Shown here piece after piece: positions 1 through 8,106 of a DNA stretch of 22,158 nucleotides. The stretch is taken from contig JAPSGG010000001.1 of NCBI GenBank assembly GCA_031177845.1, positions 1-22,158 on the forward strand. The letters run 5' to 3'. Every line of letters begins with the position of its first letter. Position 1 is the stretch's first letter. A program made the translations under genes and the position numbers. Under the pieces are notes generated by a model that did no database searches, was not told where the DNA came from, and saw only the letters and a list, made by a program, of their open reading frames with translations. Source of the DNA: Chromatiales bacterium (lineage in GTDB: Bacteria; Pseudomonadota; Gammaproteobacteria; JACCYU01).

Positions 1-1
1 A

Positions 2-139
2 GAACGGCATACGGTGTCGACGACCATACCCACGCACGTCGTAAGACGCAACCATCTCGGCATTGGGGAGCGCATCCGAATGTCATTGCTAATGGAGGGC
101 ATTCATCTGATGCCGTGGCAGGATGCGGACGAGAGCTAA
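2..139 (+). CDS. C-terminal end of an ABC-transporter ATPase (TOBE-like domain), partial
   Basis: An open frame enters from the left edge and stops at TAA 137-139, giving 45 residues. The stretch around RNHLGIGERIRMSLLMEGIH, followed by LMPW, has the feel of a TOBE domain at the end of molybdate/tungstate- or sulfate-type ABC ATPases: a short strand, a glycine turn, then a strand ending in an IH-L-P pattern. TOBE domains bind oxyanions or regulate the ATPase. A molybdopterin enzyme and a nitrate-reductase-associated domain lie within 1.5 kb, which suits a molybdate or tungstate importer. The nucleotide-binding domain lies outside the window, so both coding status and family rest on this tail only. 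Confidence 0.5.
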   Translation, partial: ERHTVSTTIPTHVVRRNHLGIGERIRMSLLMEGIHLMPWQDADES

Positions 140-337
140 ACACAGATGTCCTCTGCCTCTAGCGGCACCGGAGGGGAGGGCGATCGGAGAGGATCACGGG
201 GCATGCTGCTTGAATCACCGGCGACCGCATTGGATCTGCTGCGAGGGCCCAGCGCCGAGTACCCGGGGGCGGGGCACGGCAGGCGCCACTTTCTCCTTTC
301 CCATCGCTGCGAGCACAACGCACGCAGCGCGGCATGG

Positions 338-1141
338 TCAGCGGATCAACAATGCTTGAAGTTCTCGAACCGCAGATTTAAACCTCGGAATGTCCCCTTT
401 TGTTGCGAGGTACCAGAGCACATAGCGGCCATAGCGGCCAAGGCGCGGCCAATCGTGCTCTAATTGCTGGCTGTCGTCCAAATCCGCAATCCTCTGCGGC
501 GGCGCAGCTGCGTCTGTCCATTCCTTGACTTTGGCCGTTTCTGATACTGGCAATCTGTGCGGCGGCGGCCTATCTGCCTGCTCCAGCGCATGTTCAAGCA
601 GGCGCCGGAATCGCTCAATTGCGGCGTCGCTCTCCGCTTCCATCTCATGAAGTTCCCAGCGCGTATCGACTGGAATGGCTTGCCAGTCCCGTAGGCTCAC
701 CTTGCAACCAGCAAGATCCAGCTTCATACGGACGGCCAGACTCATGAATTTCACATCTCTGGCTGCATCGCCTTCGCAAGGTAAACTCGGGTACGCCCCA
801 CGATCAGACCGCAATGCGTTCTCTGGCCGCCAACGGAACCGTTCGAGCGACGTACGCCCGTTGGCTTGGAACACGATTCCTTCTGCCTCCAAACGGATTC
901 GTTGCTCCACGTCCGCACCTTGACGGTGATGGCCAGCGCTGATTCCGCCTTTGGCATTGATGACTCGATGCCAAGGCACAGTTGAGTGTGGCGGCAGTGC
1001 GTGCAGGGCATAGCCAACCAGACGGGCCTGGCCGGAAAGCCCGGCAGATTCCGCCACGTCGCCGTAGGTTGCTACTCTGCCCGCAGGGATCTGCCGGACG
1101 ACCGCATAGATACGGTGGTAAGTTACTTTAGACTCGCTCAT
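338..1141 (-). CDS. Fusion of alkyltransferase-like (ATL) protein with nitrate-reductase-associated domain
   Basis: A 267-residue protein with two parts. Residues 1-105 are an MGMT-like winged-helix DNA-binding domain: ATYGDVA with Tyr26, RLVGYAL with Arg40 as the expected nucleotide-flipping finger, and PWHRV at 56-60. In true O6-alkylguanine transferases this motif is PCHRV. Trp57 replaces the acceptor Cys, the mark of ATL proteins, which bind alkylated guanine and hand it to nucleotide excision repair. Residues about 130-264 (MSLAVRMKLDLAGCKVSL, then W, then a C-terminal W..L...RY.L..L pattern) resemble the nitrate-reductase-associated family (Nitr_red_assoc). The two parts are in one frame with no stop between them. 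The ribosome binding site is weak (AGAG). The gene ends facing the ABC ATPase tail and is divergent from the molybdopterin enzyme. The ATL call is firm and the second domain fairly good. Confidence 0.75.
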   Translation of the reverse strand: MSESKVTYHRIYAVVRQIPAGRVATYGDVAESAGLSGQARLVGYALHALPPHSTVPWHRVINAKGGISAGHHRQGADVEQRIRLEAEGIVFQANGRTSLERFRWRPENALRSDRGAYPSLPCEGDAARDVKFMSLAVRMKLDLAGCKVSLRDWQAIPVDTRWELHEMEAESDAAIERFRRLLEHALEQADRPPPHRLPVSETAKVKEWTDAAAPPQRIADLDDSQQLEHDWPRLGRYGRYVLWYLATKGDIPRFKSAVRELQALLIR

Positions 1142-1492
1142 TACTCTGTGCTGGTTGGTGTGCTAGATGGTACTCACACAGAGATTTAAGCACTCGATAG
1201 CTACTATTTGGGCGCAAATGAAAATCCAGAGAGCGAAGGTTACGCCCTGGTTTCTGGATGCCTACCATTCCATGGCCAGAATGATGCGTGAGTCTAGATG
1301 CGTAGCCGCAGTTCATGATCCACTTGCTCGTGCCTAGAGATCCGCAGTATATGTGAATCCTAATGTAGCAGTTAATGGTGGCCCATCAGCACCGCAGTCC
1401 AGCCGCCCGATACTGTATTGCGGCCAGATAGTTGGGGCGGGCGTATGGATCGCGAGATGCCAAGCTCGCATAAAACATCGGAGGAACGCACC
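1142..1492. other. Intergenic region between divergent genes
   Basis: About 350 bp between the ATL fusion gene and the molybdopterin oxidoreductase. No convincing gene is seen. A weak sigma70-like pair reads toward the oxidoreductase: TTGCTC at 1324-1329 and TATATG at 1348-1353, spacer 18. It matches consensus poorly and is only a suggestion. Confidence 0.4.
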
Positions 1493-3634
1493 GTGGCGAC
1501 CATGAAGCCTTCAGAACAAACCTTCTTCGGCGGTTGTCCGCACGACTGCCCGGATACCTGCGCGATGATTTACAAGGTGAGAGGGGGTCGGCTAGTCGAA
1601 GTCCGAGGCAATCCCGAGCATCCGTTAACGCGTGGTGGACTGTGCGTGAAGCTCAAGGACTATCACGATCATCACTACAATGCCGATCGCGTGCTCTATC
1701 CGCTGAAACGCAATGGGCCCAAGGGCAGTCGCCAGTACGTGCGTATCACGTGGGATGAGGCGTTGTCCACCATCAAGCGCCGCTGGACGGAGATCATGGA
1801 TGAATATGGCGCCGAGGCGATCCTGCCCTATAACTATCTGGGTAACGAAGGGCTGTTGCAGGGCCTGAACGTCGGCGATGCCTTCTTCAATAGATTGGGC
1901 GCGACGGTTTGCGAGAAAACCTTCTGCGCATCCGGCTCATCTACCGCGTGGCTGCTGACCGTGGGCCCGACCGGCGGCATCGACCCGGAGAGCTTTATCC
2001 ATTCGAAGTACATCGTGCTTTGGGCGTGCAACAGCGCCAGCACCAACCTGCACCACTGGCGCATCATCAAGGAAGCTCAGAAGCGCGGCGCCAAGATCAT
2101 TGTGATCGATGCATTTCGTTCACGCACGGCTAAAGCAGCCGACTGGCACATCGTGCCCCGGCCCGGCACCGATGGCGCGCTGGCCATGGCGCTCATAAAC
2201 ATCCTCATCAATGACGACCTGCTCGATCACGACTATATCGAGAAGTACACCGTCGGATTCGATGAGTTGAAAGCGCGCGTCCAAGAGTTCGCACCGGAGT
2301 ATGCAGAAAACATCACCGGAGTAGCCGCCGATGACATTCGTAAACTCGCGCGCGAGTTCTACCACACGCAACCGTCGGTCATCCGCTTAGGCGTTGCGCT
2401 GGAGCGTTCCGCCGGCGGCGGCCAGACCATCCGCGCGGTTTGTTGTATCCCTGCGCTCACCGGCTCTTGGCGCCATGTCGGTGGCGGGCTGTTGCAGATG
2501 CCGGTGTGGGAATTCCCAGTGCATTGGGACCGCGTATGTCGGCCCGAGTGGATAAAGCCAGGCACACGCGTGGTCAACTCACTTCAGCTCGGCGCCGCGC
2601 TCACTGGCGAGATCAACCTAGACCCGCCGATCATGTCGCTTATGGTCTACAACGCGAACCCGATGTCCCAGGCGCCGGAGACAGACACGATTGCAAGAGG
2701 TCTCGCGCGCGAGGATTTATTCACCGTCGCCGCGGAGCACTTCATCACCGACACCGCGTCCTACGCAGATATCATCTTGCCCGCGACCATGGCCGGCGAG
2801 CACGATGACATGATGTTCTCCTGGGGACACTTCTACTGGACATTGAACCAGAAGGCTATCGAACCGCAGGGCGAGTGCGCCTCGAACACCGAGATCTTCC
2901 GGCGGCTCGCAAAAACGTTTGGCTTCAACGATCCGCAATTCACGCGTACGGATCGGGAAATGATCCAGCACTACATCGACTGGGACACGCCGCAGATGCA
3001 GGGCATTACGATGGAGACCTTCCTGAGCCGCGGCTACGCGCATCTGAATAACGGTACGCCCGACGATCGCTGCCCGCACAAGGACGGCAACTTTCCCACG
3101 CCTTCTGGCAAGTGCGAGTTTGTGGCGAGCGGGGCTGTGAAAGGCAATTTTGTAGCGCCGCCGTTGCGGCAGATGTACGAAGCCATGCAGGGCGGCGAGC
3201 CGATCGACCCAGTTCCGGGCTACGTACCGCCGAAGGAGAACCCGCAGACCAATCCGCAGCTTGCGCAGAGATTTCCACTCAATATCGTCTCGCCGAAGAG
3301 TCACGGCTTCCTGAATTCCTGCTACGCGAACGAGGCAAAGAAGATCAAGGGCCAGGGCGAGCAGTTCGTGCTGATCAGTCCAGCCGATGCGACCGCGCGG
3401 GGTATTCGGGAAGGCGCGTGGGTGAAAGTCTTCAATGACCGCGGCGGTTTCCACGCCCAGGCGCGTGTCACAGATGACGTCAAGGCCGGTGTCGTAGTCG
3501 CGACCCTAGGCTACTGGCGCAGCAAGAATCGCGGTGGTGGTTCGGTGAACTGTGTAAGTTCTAAGGCATTCGTCAATATGGGTCACGCACCGACCTATTG
3601 CGATAACCTCGTCGAGGTGGCGCTGGCGGACTAA
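1493..3634 (+). CDS. Molybdopterin-dependent oxidoreductase (DMSO reductase/formate dehydrogenase superfamily)
   Basis: A 713-residue Mo/W-bis-MGD enzyme. Cys15, 19, 23 and 51 (C-x3-C-x3-C-x27-C, in GCPHDCPDTC and GGLC) form the N-terminal [4Fe-4S] site. The central molybdopterin domain includes VCEKTFCASGSS at about 139-150, where Cys145 is a candidate metal ligand, and WACNSAS. The last 110 residues (from FPLNIVSPKSHGFLNS) form the dinucleotide-binding domain. No Tat signal precedes the cluster motif, so it is probably cytoplasmic. The start is GTG 1493, seven bases after GGAGGA (1480-1485). An in-frame ATG at 1418 would lengthen it by 25 residues but has no such site. No iron-sulfur or membrane partner subunit is adjacent, so substrate and electron partner cannot be named. 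Family certain, reaction unknown. Confidence 0.9.
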   Translation: MATMKPSEQTFFGGCPHDCPDTCAMIYKVRGGRLVEVRGNPEHPLTRGGLCVKLKDYHDHHYNADRVLYPLKRNGPKGSRQYVRITWDEALSTIKRRWTEIMDEYGAEAILPYNYLGNEGLLQGLNVGDAFFNRLGATVCEKTFCASGSSTAWLLTVGPTGGIDPESFIHSKYIVLWACNSASTNLHHWRIIKEAQKRGAKIIVIDAFRSRTAKAADWHIVPRPGTDGALAMALINILINDDLLDHDYIEKYTVGFDELKARVQEFAPEYAENITGVAADDIRKLAREFYHTQPSVIRLGVALERSAGGGQTIRAVCCIPALTGSWRHVGGGLLQMPVWEFPVHWDRVCRPEWIKPGTRVVNSLQLGAALTGEINLDPPIMSLMVYNANPMSQAPETDTIARGLAREDLFTVAAEHFITDTASYADIILPATMAGEHDDMMFSWGHFYWTLNQKAIEPQGECASNTEIFRRLAKTFGFNDPQFTRTDREMIQHYIDWDTPQMQGITMETFLSRGYAHLNNGTPDDRCPHKDGNFPTPSGKCEFVASGAVKGNFVAPPLRQMYEAMQGGEPIDPVPGYVPPKENPQTNPQLAQRFPLNIVSPKSHGFLNSCYANEAKKIKGQGEQFVLISPADATARGIREGAWVKVFNDRGGFHAQARVTDDVKAGVVVATLGYWRSKNRGGGSVNCVSSKAFVNMGHAPTYCDNLVEVALAD

Positions 3635-3671
3635 CGAATTAGCGCCGAGGCCGATCGCAACCGACTGCGAT

Positions 3672-4739
3672 CTACAATGAACTGGGCAGGACTGCGTGCA
3701 ATTCTTCGATCAGGGTGCGCACGAGCTCGCCAGCCGGCAGCGGACGCGACATCGCTGCCCCTTGCCCCGCCCACAGCGGGATGAACTCAAGGCGATCGGC
3801 CTTTGCGGCAGCCTGACGAATTTCGCCCATCAGCGCATTCTGCATAGGGTAGGGCGGCAGCTCTTTCTCGAACGGGCGCATTCGCTCCATGAACTCGTTG
3901 ACGATGCCGCGCGCGTACCTGCCGGAAAAGGCACGAGTCAAGCGGGTATCATCATCGCGCGCCGCTTGCAGCCTTTGCTTCCAGCCGGGGTGAATGCCTG
4001 ATTCCGGGCAGCACAGAAAGGCGGTGCCAAGCTGTGCCGCCTGCGCGCCAAGAATCAACACGGCAGCGATCCCGCGCCCGTTCATGATCCCGCCTGCCGC
4101 GATGATGGGCCGCTTCACCGCCGCGGTCACCTGGGGGATGAGTGCCATGAGGCCGATGCAGGATTGCTCAAAGTCCCCGAGGAAAGTGCCTCGGTGCGCC
4201 CCGGCCTCTGCGCCCTGCGCGCAGATGAAATCGGCGCCGATAGACTCCCAAGCCTGTGCCTCCGCGACGGTGGTTGCCGTGCCGATGACGACGCATCCCG
4301 CCCGTTTGAAGCGTGAGACAGTGCCGCCATCGAGCAACCCAAAGGTGAAGCTCACGACCGGCGGGGCGAGCTCCAGGAGCGCGGCGATCTGTTCTCGCGA
4401 ATCCTCACAGAACTTGGATGGTGTCGTCGCGGGACCGAGGCCCAGTGAAGCGCGGATCGGAGCGAGCAGCGCTTGCGCCCGCGCGATCGCAGAATCGTTC
4501 GGCCGAGGCGGATCCATAACGAACAGGTTGACGTTGAAAGGATGGATGGTGAGCGATCGGATTCGTTGCACGCTTTCGATGATGGCCGATGGCGAGAGTA
4601 GCGCTGCGCCGAGAGAGCCTAAAGCACCCGCGTTGCTGACCGCGGCGACCAGCTCCGGCGTCGTCGCGCCGCCAGCCATTGGCGCTTGCACCAGTGCATG
4701 ATCGATCCCGAGGATAGCCGTGAAATGCGAAGTAGCCAT
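3672..4739 (-). CDS. Nitronate monooxygenase family flavoprotein (2-nitropropane dioxygenase-like)
   Basis: A 355-residue FMN-dependent TIM barrel. The start region shows the family signature VQAPMAGGATTPELVAAVSN followed by AGALGSLG. Later come GADFICAQGAEAGAHRGTF, the family's AQG.EAGGH.G active-site/FMN motif, then PIIAAGGIMNGRGIAAVL and LGAQAAQLGTAFL, the phosphate-binding strands. Such enzymes oxidise nitronates or act as NAD(P)H:flavin/quinone reductases. The start ATG at 4739 follows AGGTGG by five bases; a GTG at 4748 is less likely because it lies inside that site. The cupin gene lies upstream in the same direction, with a 146-bp palindrome between. Family is clear, physiological substrate is not. 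Confidence 0.9.
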   Translation of the reverse strand: MATSHFTAILGIDHALVQAPMAGGATTPELVAAVSNAGALGSLGAALLSPSAIIESVQRIRSLTIHPFNVNLFVMDPPRPNDSAIARAQALLAPIRASLGLGPATTPSKFCEDSREQIAALLELAPPVVSFTFGLLDGGTVSRFKRAGCVVIGTATTVAEAQAWESIGADFICAQGAEAGAHRGTFLGDFEQSCIGLMALIPQVTAAVKRPIIAAGGIMNGRGIAAVLILGAQAAQLGTAFLCCPESGIHPGWKQRLQAARDDDTRLTRAFSGRYARGIVNEFMERMRPFEKELPPYPMQNALMGEIRQAAAKADRLEFIPLWAGQGAAMSRPLPAGELVRTLIEELHAVLPSSL

Positions 4740-4750
4740 GATCACCACCT

Positions 4751-4896
4751 AGAAGTCGTTTCAAAACTGTGTCTGGCGCATTGAAGCGAAGTTGTGAGGC
4801 GTTCTACGATGCTCATTGACTAGCGTTTCAACTGCGCTGCTCGAACGCCTCGCGCCTGGCCTGAACGACATCATCCACGGTTCTGAAACGACTTCT
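4751..4896. repeat. 146-bp imperfect palindrome (MITE-like or structured intergenic element)
   Basis: The left end 4751-4771 begins AGAAGTCGTTTCA. The right end 4876-4896, read on the other strand, matches it at 19 of 21 positions. Further in, the 9-base arm GAGGCGTTC occurs on both sides exactly 24 bases from each terminal repeat, and the segments between still show partial symmetry. The whole unit could fold as one long hairpin. It fills the gap between the cupin and nitronate monooxygenase genes, touching the ribosome binding site of one and the first base of the stop codon of the other. No clear target-site duplication is seen. Confidence 0.7.
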
Positions 4897-5273
4897 TAGT
4901 AATGGATCGCCAGCCAGATGGTCTCCTCATCGGGCTTGGTGTATTCCACTCTGTGCCTGCGATGGGCGGGGATGTGGATGTAGTCTCCCGGATTCATCTC
5001 CAGCATTTCACTGCGATCTTTGAATAGCAACCTCGCCTTGCCTTTGAGGAGAATGATCCATTCATCCCTGTCTTGATCATACCAATGCCCCTTGGGCGTT
5101 GTATGCCCCAGAGAGATAATGCGCTCAATTCTGCAAGCTGCCGACTGCACGAGCTCTTCGAATATCTCACCGGGGATATGTTCCGGGATGTTCGAGTAGA
5201 TGTTGTTCGGTCTCTGAGGGCTGTCAGTAAGCTCGTAATCGTCTGCCGCCACGTTCTTTCCGCAACACCTCAC
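4896..5273 (-). CDS. Small single-domain cupin protein
   Basis: A 125-residue protein with a C-terminal cupin barrel. The two cupin motifs are visible as HTTPKGHWYDQDRDEWIILL with the following KGKARLLF, and as MNPGDYIHIPAHRRHRVEYT. The conserved WYDQ..DEW and IPAHRRHRVE patterns belong to a family of small cupins of about 105-125 residues with no settled function. The histidines and glutamate could bind a metal. The start is uncertain: GTG 5273 is used here, but an internal GTG at 5252 has a GGAAAG just upstream, and homologues usually begin near NIYSNIP. It is co-directional with the downstream nitronate monooxygenase gene. Confidence 0.75.
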   Translation of the reverse strand: MRCCGKNVAADDYELTDSPQRPNNIYSNIPEHIPGEIFEELVQSAACRIERIISLGHTTPKGHWYDQDRDEWIILLKGKARLLFKDRSEMLEMNPGDYIHIPAHRRHRVEYTKPDEETIWLAIHY

Positions 5274-5486
5274 GACACATTCGACATGCGCGGGCGCTTC
5301 ATTTTAGGGATCATCGTGTATATTAGGCCCGCAACCTGAATATTGGCGCCGGCGGGGGACGCCAGTCAATGATTCCGCCGAATTTAGCGGCTATACACGC
5401 CGATCGAGCCACTAGTCCTTACTTAGTGAGTCGAATCTGCATGAGCATTCAGTCAAGGCGTTACAGCCCTTGCAAGAAGGACTTGT

Positions 5487-6398
5487 ATGTCGGCTGACAA
5501 AGGCAACATAGAAATGCCGGATGACGCGCCCGTGGATCTTGAGGCCGAGTTCCACAAGTCCGATGTCGAGGCTGTGCTGGATCAGTTGGACCGCGAGTTG
5601 ATCGGTCTAAAGCCCATCAAGACCCGCATTCGGGAGATTGCGGCGCTGCTGCTGGTGGACCGTGTGCGGCAGAAGCTACATCTCTCTTCTGATACCCCCA
5701 CGCTGCACATGAGCTTCACGGGCAATCCCGGCACGGGGAAGACCACGGTCGCCTCACGCATGGCGAAGATCCTGCACCGCCTGGAGTACGTGCGCGAGGG
5801 TCATTTGGTTGCGGTAACGCGTGACGATTTGGTAGGCCAGTACATCGGACACACCGCACCCAAGACCAAGGAGGTCATCAAGAGGGCAATGGGCGGTGTG
5901 CTGTTCATCGACGAAGCTTATTACCTGTATCGGCCGGAAAACGAGCGCGATTACGGGCAAGAGTCCATCGAGATTCTGCTGCAGGTGATGGAAAATAACC
6001 GCGACGATCTGGTCGTGATCCTGGCCGGCTATCGCGATCGAATGGAGAAGTTTTTCCAGAGCAATCCCGGCATGCGCTCGCGCATCGCGCATCACCTGGA
6101 TTTTCCGGATTACACGTGTGAAGAGTTGCTGGCTATCGCCAAGCTCATGCTGGCCGAGCAGAACTACCGCCTCAGCGCCGATGGCGAGCAGGCATTTGTA
6201 GAGTACATCCGGCTGCGCAAAAAGCAGGAATACTTTTCAAACGCGCGTTCGATTCGCAATGCGCTGGATCGCGCGCGCCTGCGGCAGGCGAACCGCTTAT
6301 TCGCCACCAGCTCCAAGAGTCTGACCAAGATCGACCTGATGACCATCGAGGCCGAAGACATCTACGCAAGCCGCGTCTTTACCGAGCAACCCGGTTAA
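5487..6398 (+). CDS. cbbX: CbbX, red-type Rubisco activase (AAA+ ATPase)
   Basis: A 303-residue AAA+ protein. Walker A is GNPGTGKT (79-86), the pore-loop region is [13 protein letters not shown] (115-127), Walker B is [12 protein letters not shown] (136-147), and the sensor/arginine region is [17 protein letters not shown]. The N-terminal pattern around [20 protein letters not shown] and the overall length match CbbX. That protein forms a hexamer that pulls on the Rubisco large-subunit C terminus to release inhibitory sugar phosphates. The start ATG follows AAGAAGG (5474-5480) by six bases. CbbX is normally downstream of cbbL-cbbS, but no Rubisco gene is in the window. Upstream is a divergent cupin and downstream a convergent CBS protein. 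Confidence 0.9.
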   Translation: MSADKGNIEMPDDAPVDLEAEFHKSDVEAVLDQLDRELIGLKPIKTRIREIAALLLVDRVRQKLHLSSDTPTLHMSFTGNPGTGKTTVASRMAKILHRLEYVREGHLVAVTRDDLVGQYIGHTAPKTKEVIKRAMGGVLFIDEAYYLYRPENERDYGQESIEILLQVMENNRDDLVVILAGYRDRMEKFFQSNPGMRSRIAHHLDFPDYTCEELLAIAKLMLAEQNYRLSADGEQAFVEYIRLRKKQEYFSNARSIRNALDRARLRQANRLFATSSKSLTKIDLMTIEAEDIYASRVFTEQPG

Positions 6399-6540
6399 GG
6401 TGGCGTGTACGGACTTGGACCGGGAACGCACCGGTGACCGTTGATCCGCAGCGGAGCCGCAGTTAAGGTATGCCTTCTGCGAGCATGAAGGCTGCTCCCG
6501 CGAGCGGGCTTGCCCGACGCGCGAAAACCAGCCGCCAGCG

Positions 6541-7224
6541 TCAGGCGCTAGCCAGGGCTCGCTCCAGCTCGGCGAAGCTCTGCGCCTTGCCGTCCGGTTC
6601 AATCGCCATGCCCAACTGTCGCGCGATCTGGGTCAGGGAGAAGATCCCGCGGAGGATCTCCTGACCCGGGCGGCGCCTGAGCACGACCGCGTGCTCGTGC
6701 CAGATATCGCGGCTATTCCAGCTCATTCGTGGAGGACGCAGGATCTCGTTGCCGGGCCTATCCCTGTCCACCACGATCGCGTGCTGACGCCCGGCGCCGC
6801 GCAGTGTCGCCACGATGTCGCCCACGCGCGCATCCTCGACATCGATCATCCGCAGCGCCTCGATCTCATCACGCGGCGTCATGAGTTGCTTGACCTGGAT
6901 CGTGCTGCGCGGAATGCCCAGGGCGGTGCCTATCCCTATCGGTCGCTCGCCCATGATGTCGTAGGCGCTAATGACGCCCAGCACGTTATCGCCGGCACCG
7001 GTGACGATCAGTAGCCGGACCTCGGCGTGAATCATCTTCTGCAGAGCATCGTCGATGGTCGTGTCGGGCAATATGGTGAAGACCTTGACGCGCGTCAGGT
7101 CTGTCATGACGTTGGTCGCCGGGTCTTCCATCGTCACAGACTCCGGTAAGCCCTGACGGGAGCGGAGTACCACCGTATCCACGGCCAAGGATCGGACGGG
7201 CAGTCTATGGAATTTGTTGGGCAT
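6541..7224 (-). CDS. CBS-pair domain protein with an internal partial duplication
   Basis: A 227-residue protein with two CBS repeats, about 38-95 (VMTDLTRVKVFTILPDTTID through VLGVISAYDIMGE) and 113-205 (VKQLMTPRDEIEAL through ILRGIFSLTQIARQLG). Such stand-alone CBS pairs sense adenine nucleotides or other ligands; the target is unknown. The second CBS carries an extra segment. HAIVVDRDRPGNEILR (148-163) is repeated in altered form as HAVVLRRRPGQEILR (178-192), with a 14-residue linker. In the DNA, GGATCTC at 6654 and 6741 mark copies 87 bp apart. The start has a strong site, AGGAGG six bases before ATG. Convergent with cbbX. Confidence 0.85.
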   Translation of the reverse strand: MPNKFHRLPVRSLAVDTVVLRSRQGLPESVTMEDPATNVMTDLTRVKVFTILPDTTIDDALQKMIHAEVRLLIVTGAGDNVLGVISAYDIMGERPIGIGTALGIPRSTIQVKQLMTPRDEIEALRMIDVEDARVGDIVATLRGAGRQHAIVVDRDRPGNEILRPPRMSWNSRDIWHEHAVVLRRRPGQEILRGIFSLTQIARQLGMAIEPDGKAQSFAELERALASA

Positions 7225-7260
7225 GAATAACCTCCTGCCGCTTTGGTTTTCCCATGCTTA

Positions 7261-7284
7261 GAACATCCGCGAGTAATGATGTTC
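7261..7284. repeat. Perfect 7-bp inverted repeat with 10-base loop
   Basis: GAACATC (7261-7267) and GATGTTC (7278-7284) are perfect inverted arms, in the gap between the CBS gene start and the end of znuB. It could be an operator for the CBS gene or a weak transcript end for the zinc operon. No T-run follows on either strand. Confidence 0.35.
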
Positions 7285-7329
7285 ATCGCGTGGCTGATGC
7301 GGTCTCGAAATCAGCTTCCACTTCCTAGT

Positions 7330-8106
7330 CTAGCACTTTTGGTGGGGCGCAGCGCCCTCGGAGCCAGCCACTGCGCTGAAGCCCGCGGCAACGGCCGCCA
7401 GTGACCACACCACCACCGCGCCCGAAGGCAGATCGAACAGGGCCGAAAGCACGAGTCCCAGCGCGTAACCGGCCGCGCCCAGCGTATAGCCTGCGATAAG
7501 GGCGGGCGCGCCGCCCATGTTACGGATGGCGAGCGCCGGAATGATGAGGCTGGCAAAGACCAAGAAGACGCCCACCATTTGCACTGCAGCGGTGACAGCA
7601 AGCGCGAACAGGCTATAGAACAGAATCGATCCGACCCTTCGCCGAAGGGTAGCCCACAGGGCCAAGATCACAAGGTTTAACAGCGCCAGCGGCAACAGTT
7701 GATTGTAGGTGACCCACAGGATTTGGCCGGCCAGCAGATCTCGCAAGTGTTCACCACCATGCGGATTCTTGGCCAGCAGCAAAATGCCGCCGGTTGCGGC
7801 AAGAATGAACGCTGTGCCGATCAGAGCTTCTTGGATCTCGGGCCAGCGTCGCTCCATACTATACAGCGCCAGGGCGCCGGCCAAGGCCGCGACGCAGGCG
7901 ATCACCTGCACTGCCCAGCCGCCCGGCTCCAGATGCAGCGTACGCGCGCCGATGACACCCAGTCCCGCGATCTGCGCCACCGCGAGATCAATAAAGATAA
8001 TGCCCCGCGCCAGCACCTCGCGCCCTAGCGGCACATGCGTTGCCAGCACCAGCAATCCCGCAATAAAGGCAGGGCCAAGGATGCCGGCCATCATCTCCAG
8101 CGTCAT
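7330..8106 (-). CDS. znuB: Metal ABC transporter permease, ZnuB-like (ABC-3 family)
   Basis: A 258-residue, strongly hydrophobic protein with seven to eight predicted membrane segments. It begins MTLEMMAGILGPAFIAGLLV and contains GREVLARGIIFIDLAVAQIA, typical of ABC-3 permeases for Zn2+ or Mn2+, with LVFASLIIPALAIR near residue 180 and a glycine-rich ending. It would form the inner-membrane channel. Its start overlaps the znuA stop (ATGA, 8103-8106), so the two are translationally coupled. No ATP-binding subunit is encoded in this operon, and the next gene downstream is a CBS protein with its own ribosome binding site. Zinc rather than manganese is inferred from the neighbours and the Zur-like box. 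Confidence 0.87.
   Translation of the reverse strand: MTLEMMAGILGPAFIAGLLVLATHVPLGREVLARGIIFIDLAVAQIAGLGVIGARTLHLEPGGWAVQVIACVAALAGALALYSMERRWPEIQEALIGTAFILAATGGILLLAKNPHGGEHLRDLLAGQILWVTYNQLLPLALLNLVILALWATLRRRVGSILFYSLFALAVTAAVQMVGVFLVFASLIIPALAIRNMGGAPALIAGYTLGAAGYALGLVLSALFDLPSGAVVVWSLAAVAAGFSAVAGSEGAAPHQKC

Noticed and set aside
2717..3454. A 245-residue minus-strand frame opposite the molybdopterin enzyme
   Set aside because: The plus strand has clear family motifs throughout; the minus frame is an Arg/Val-rich shadow.
3994..4701. A 235-residue plus-strand frame opposite the nitronate monooxygenase
   Set aside because: Shadow of a gene with conserved FMN motifs; Ala/Pro/Ser-rich with no recognisable domain.
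6495..6508. CCCGC-GA-GCGGG hairpin between cbbX and the CBS gene as a terminator
   Set aside because: The stem is short, the two-base loop is too tight, and no T-run follows on either strand.
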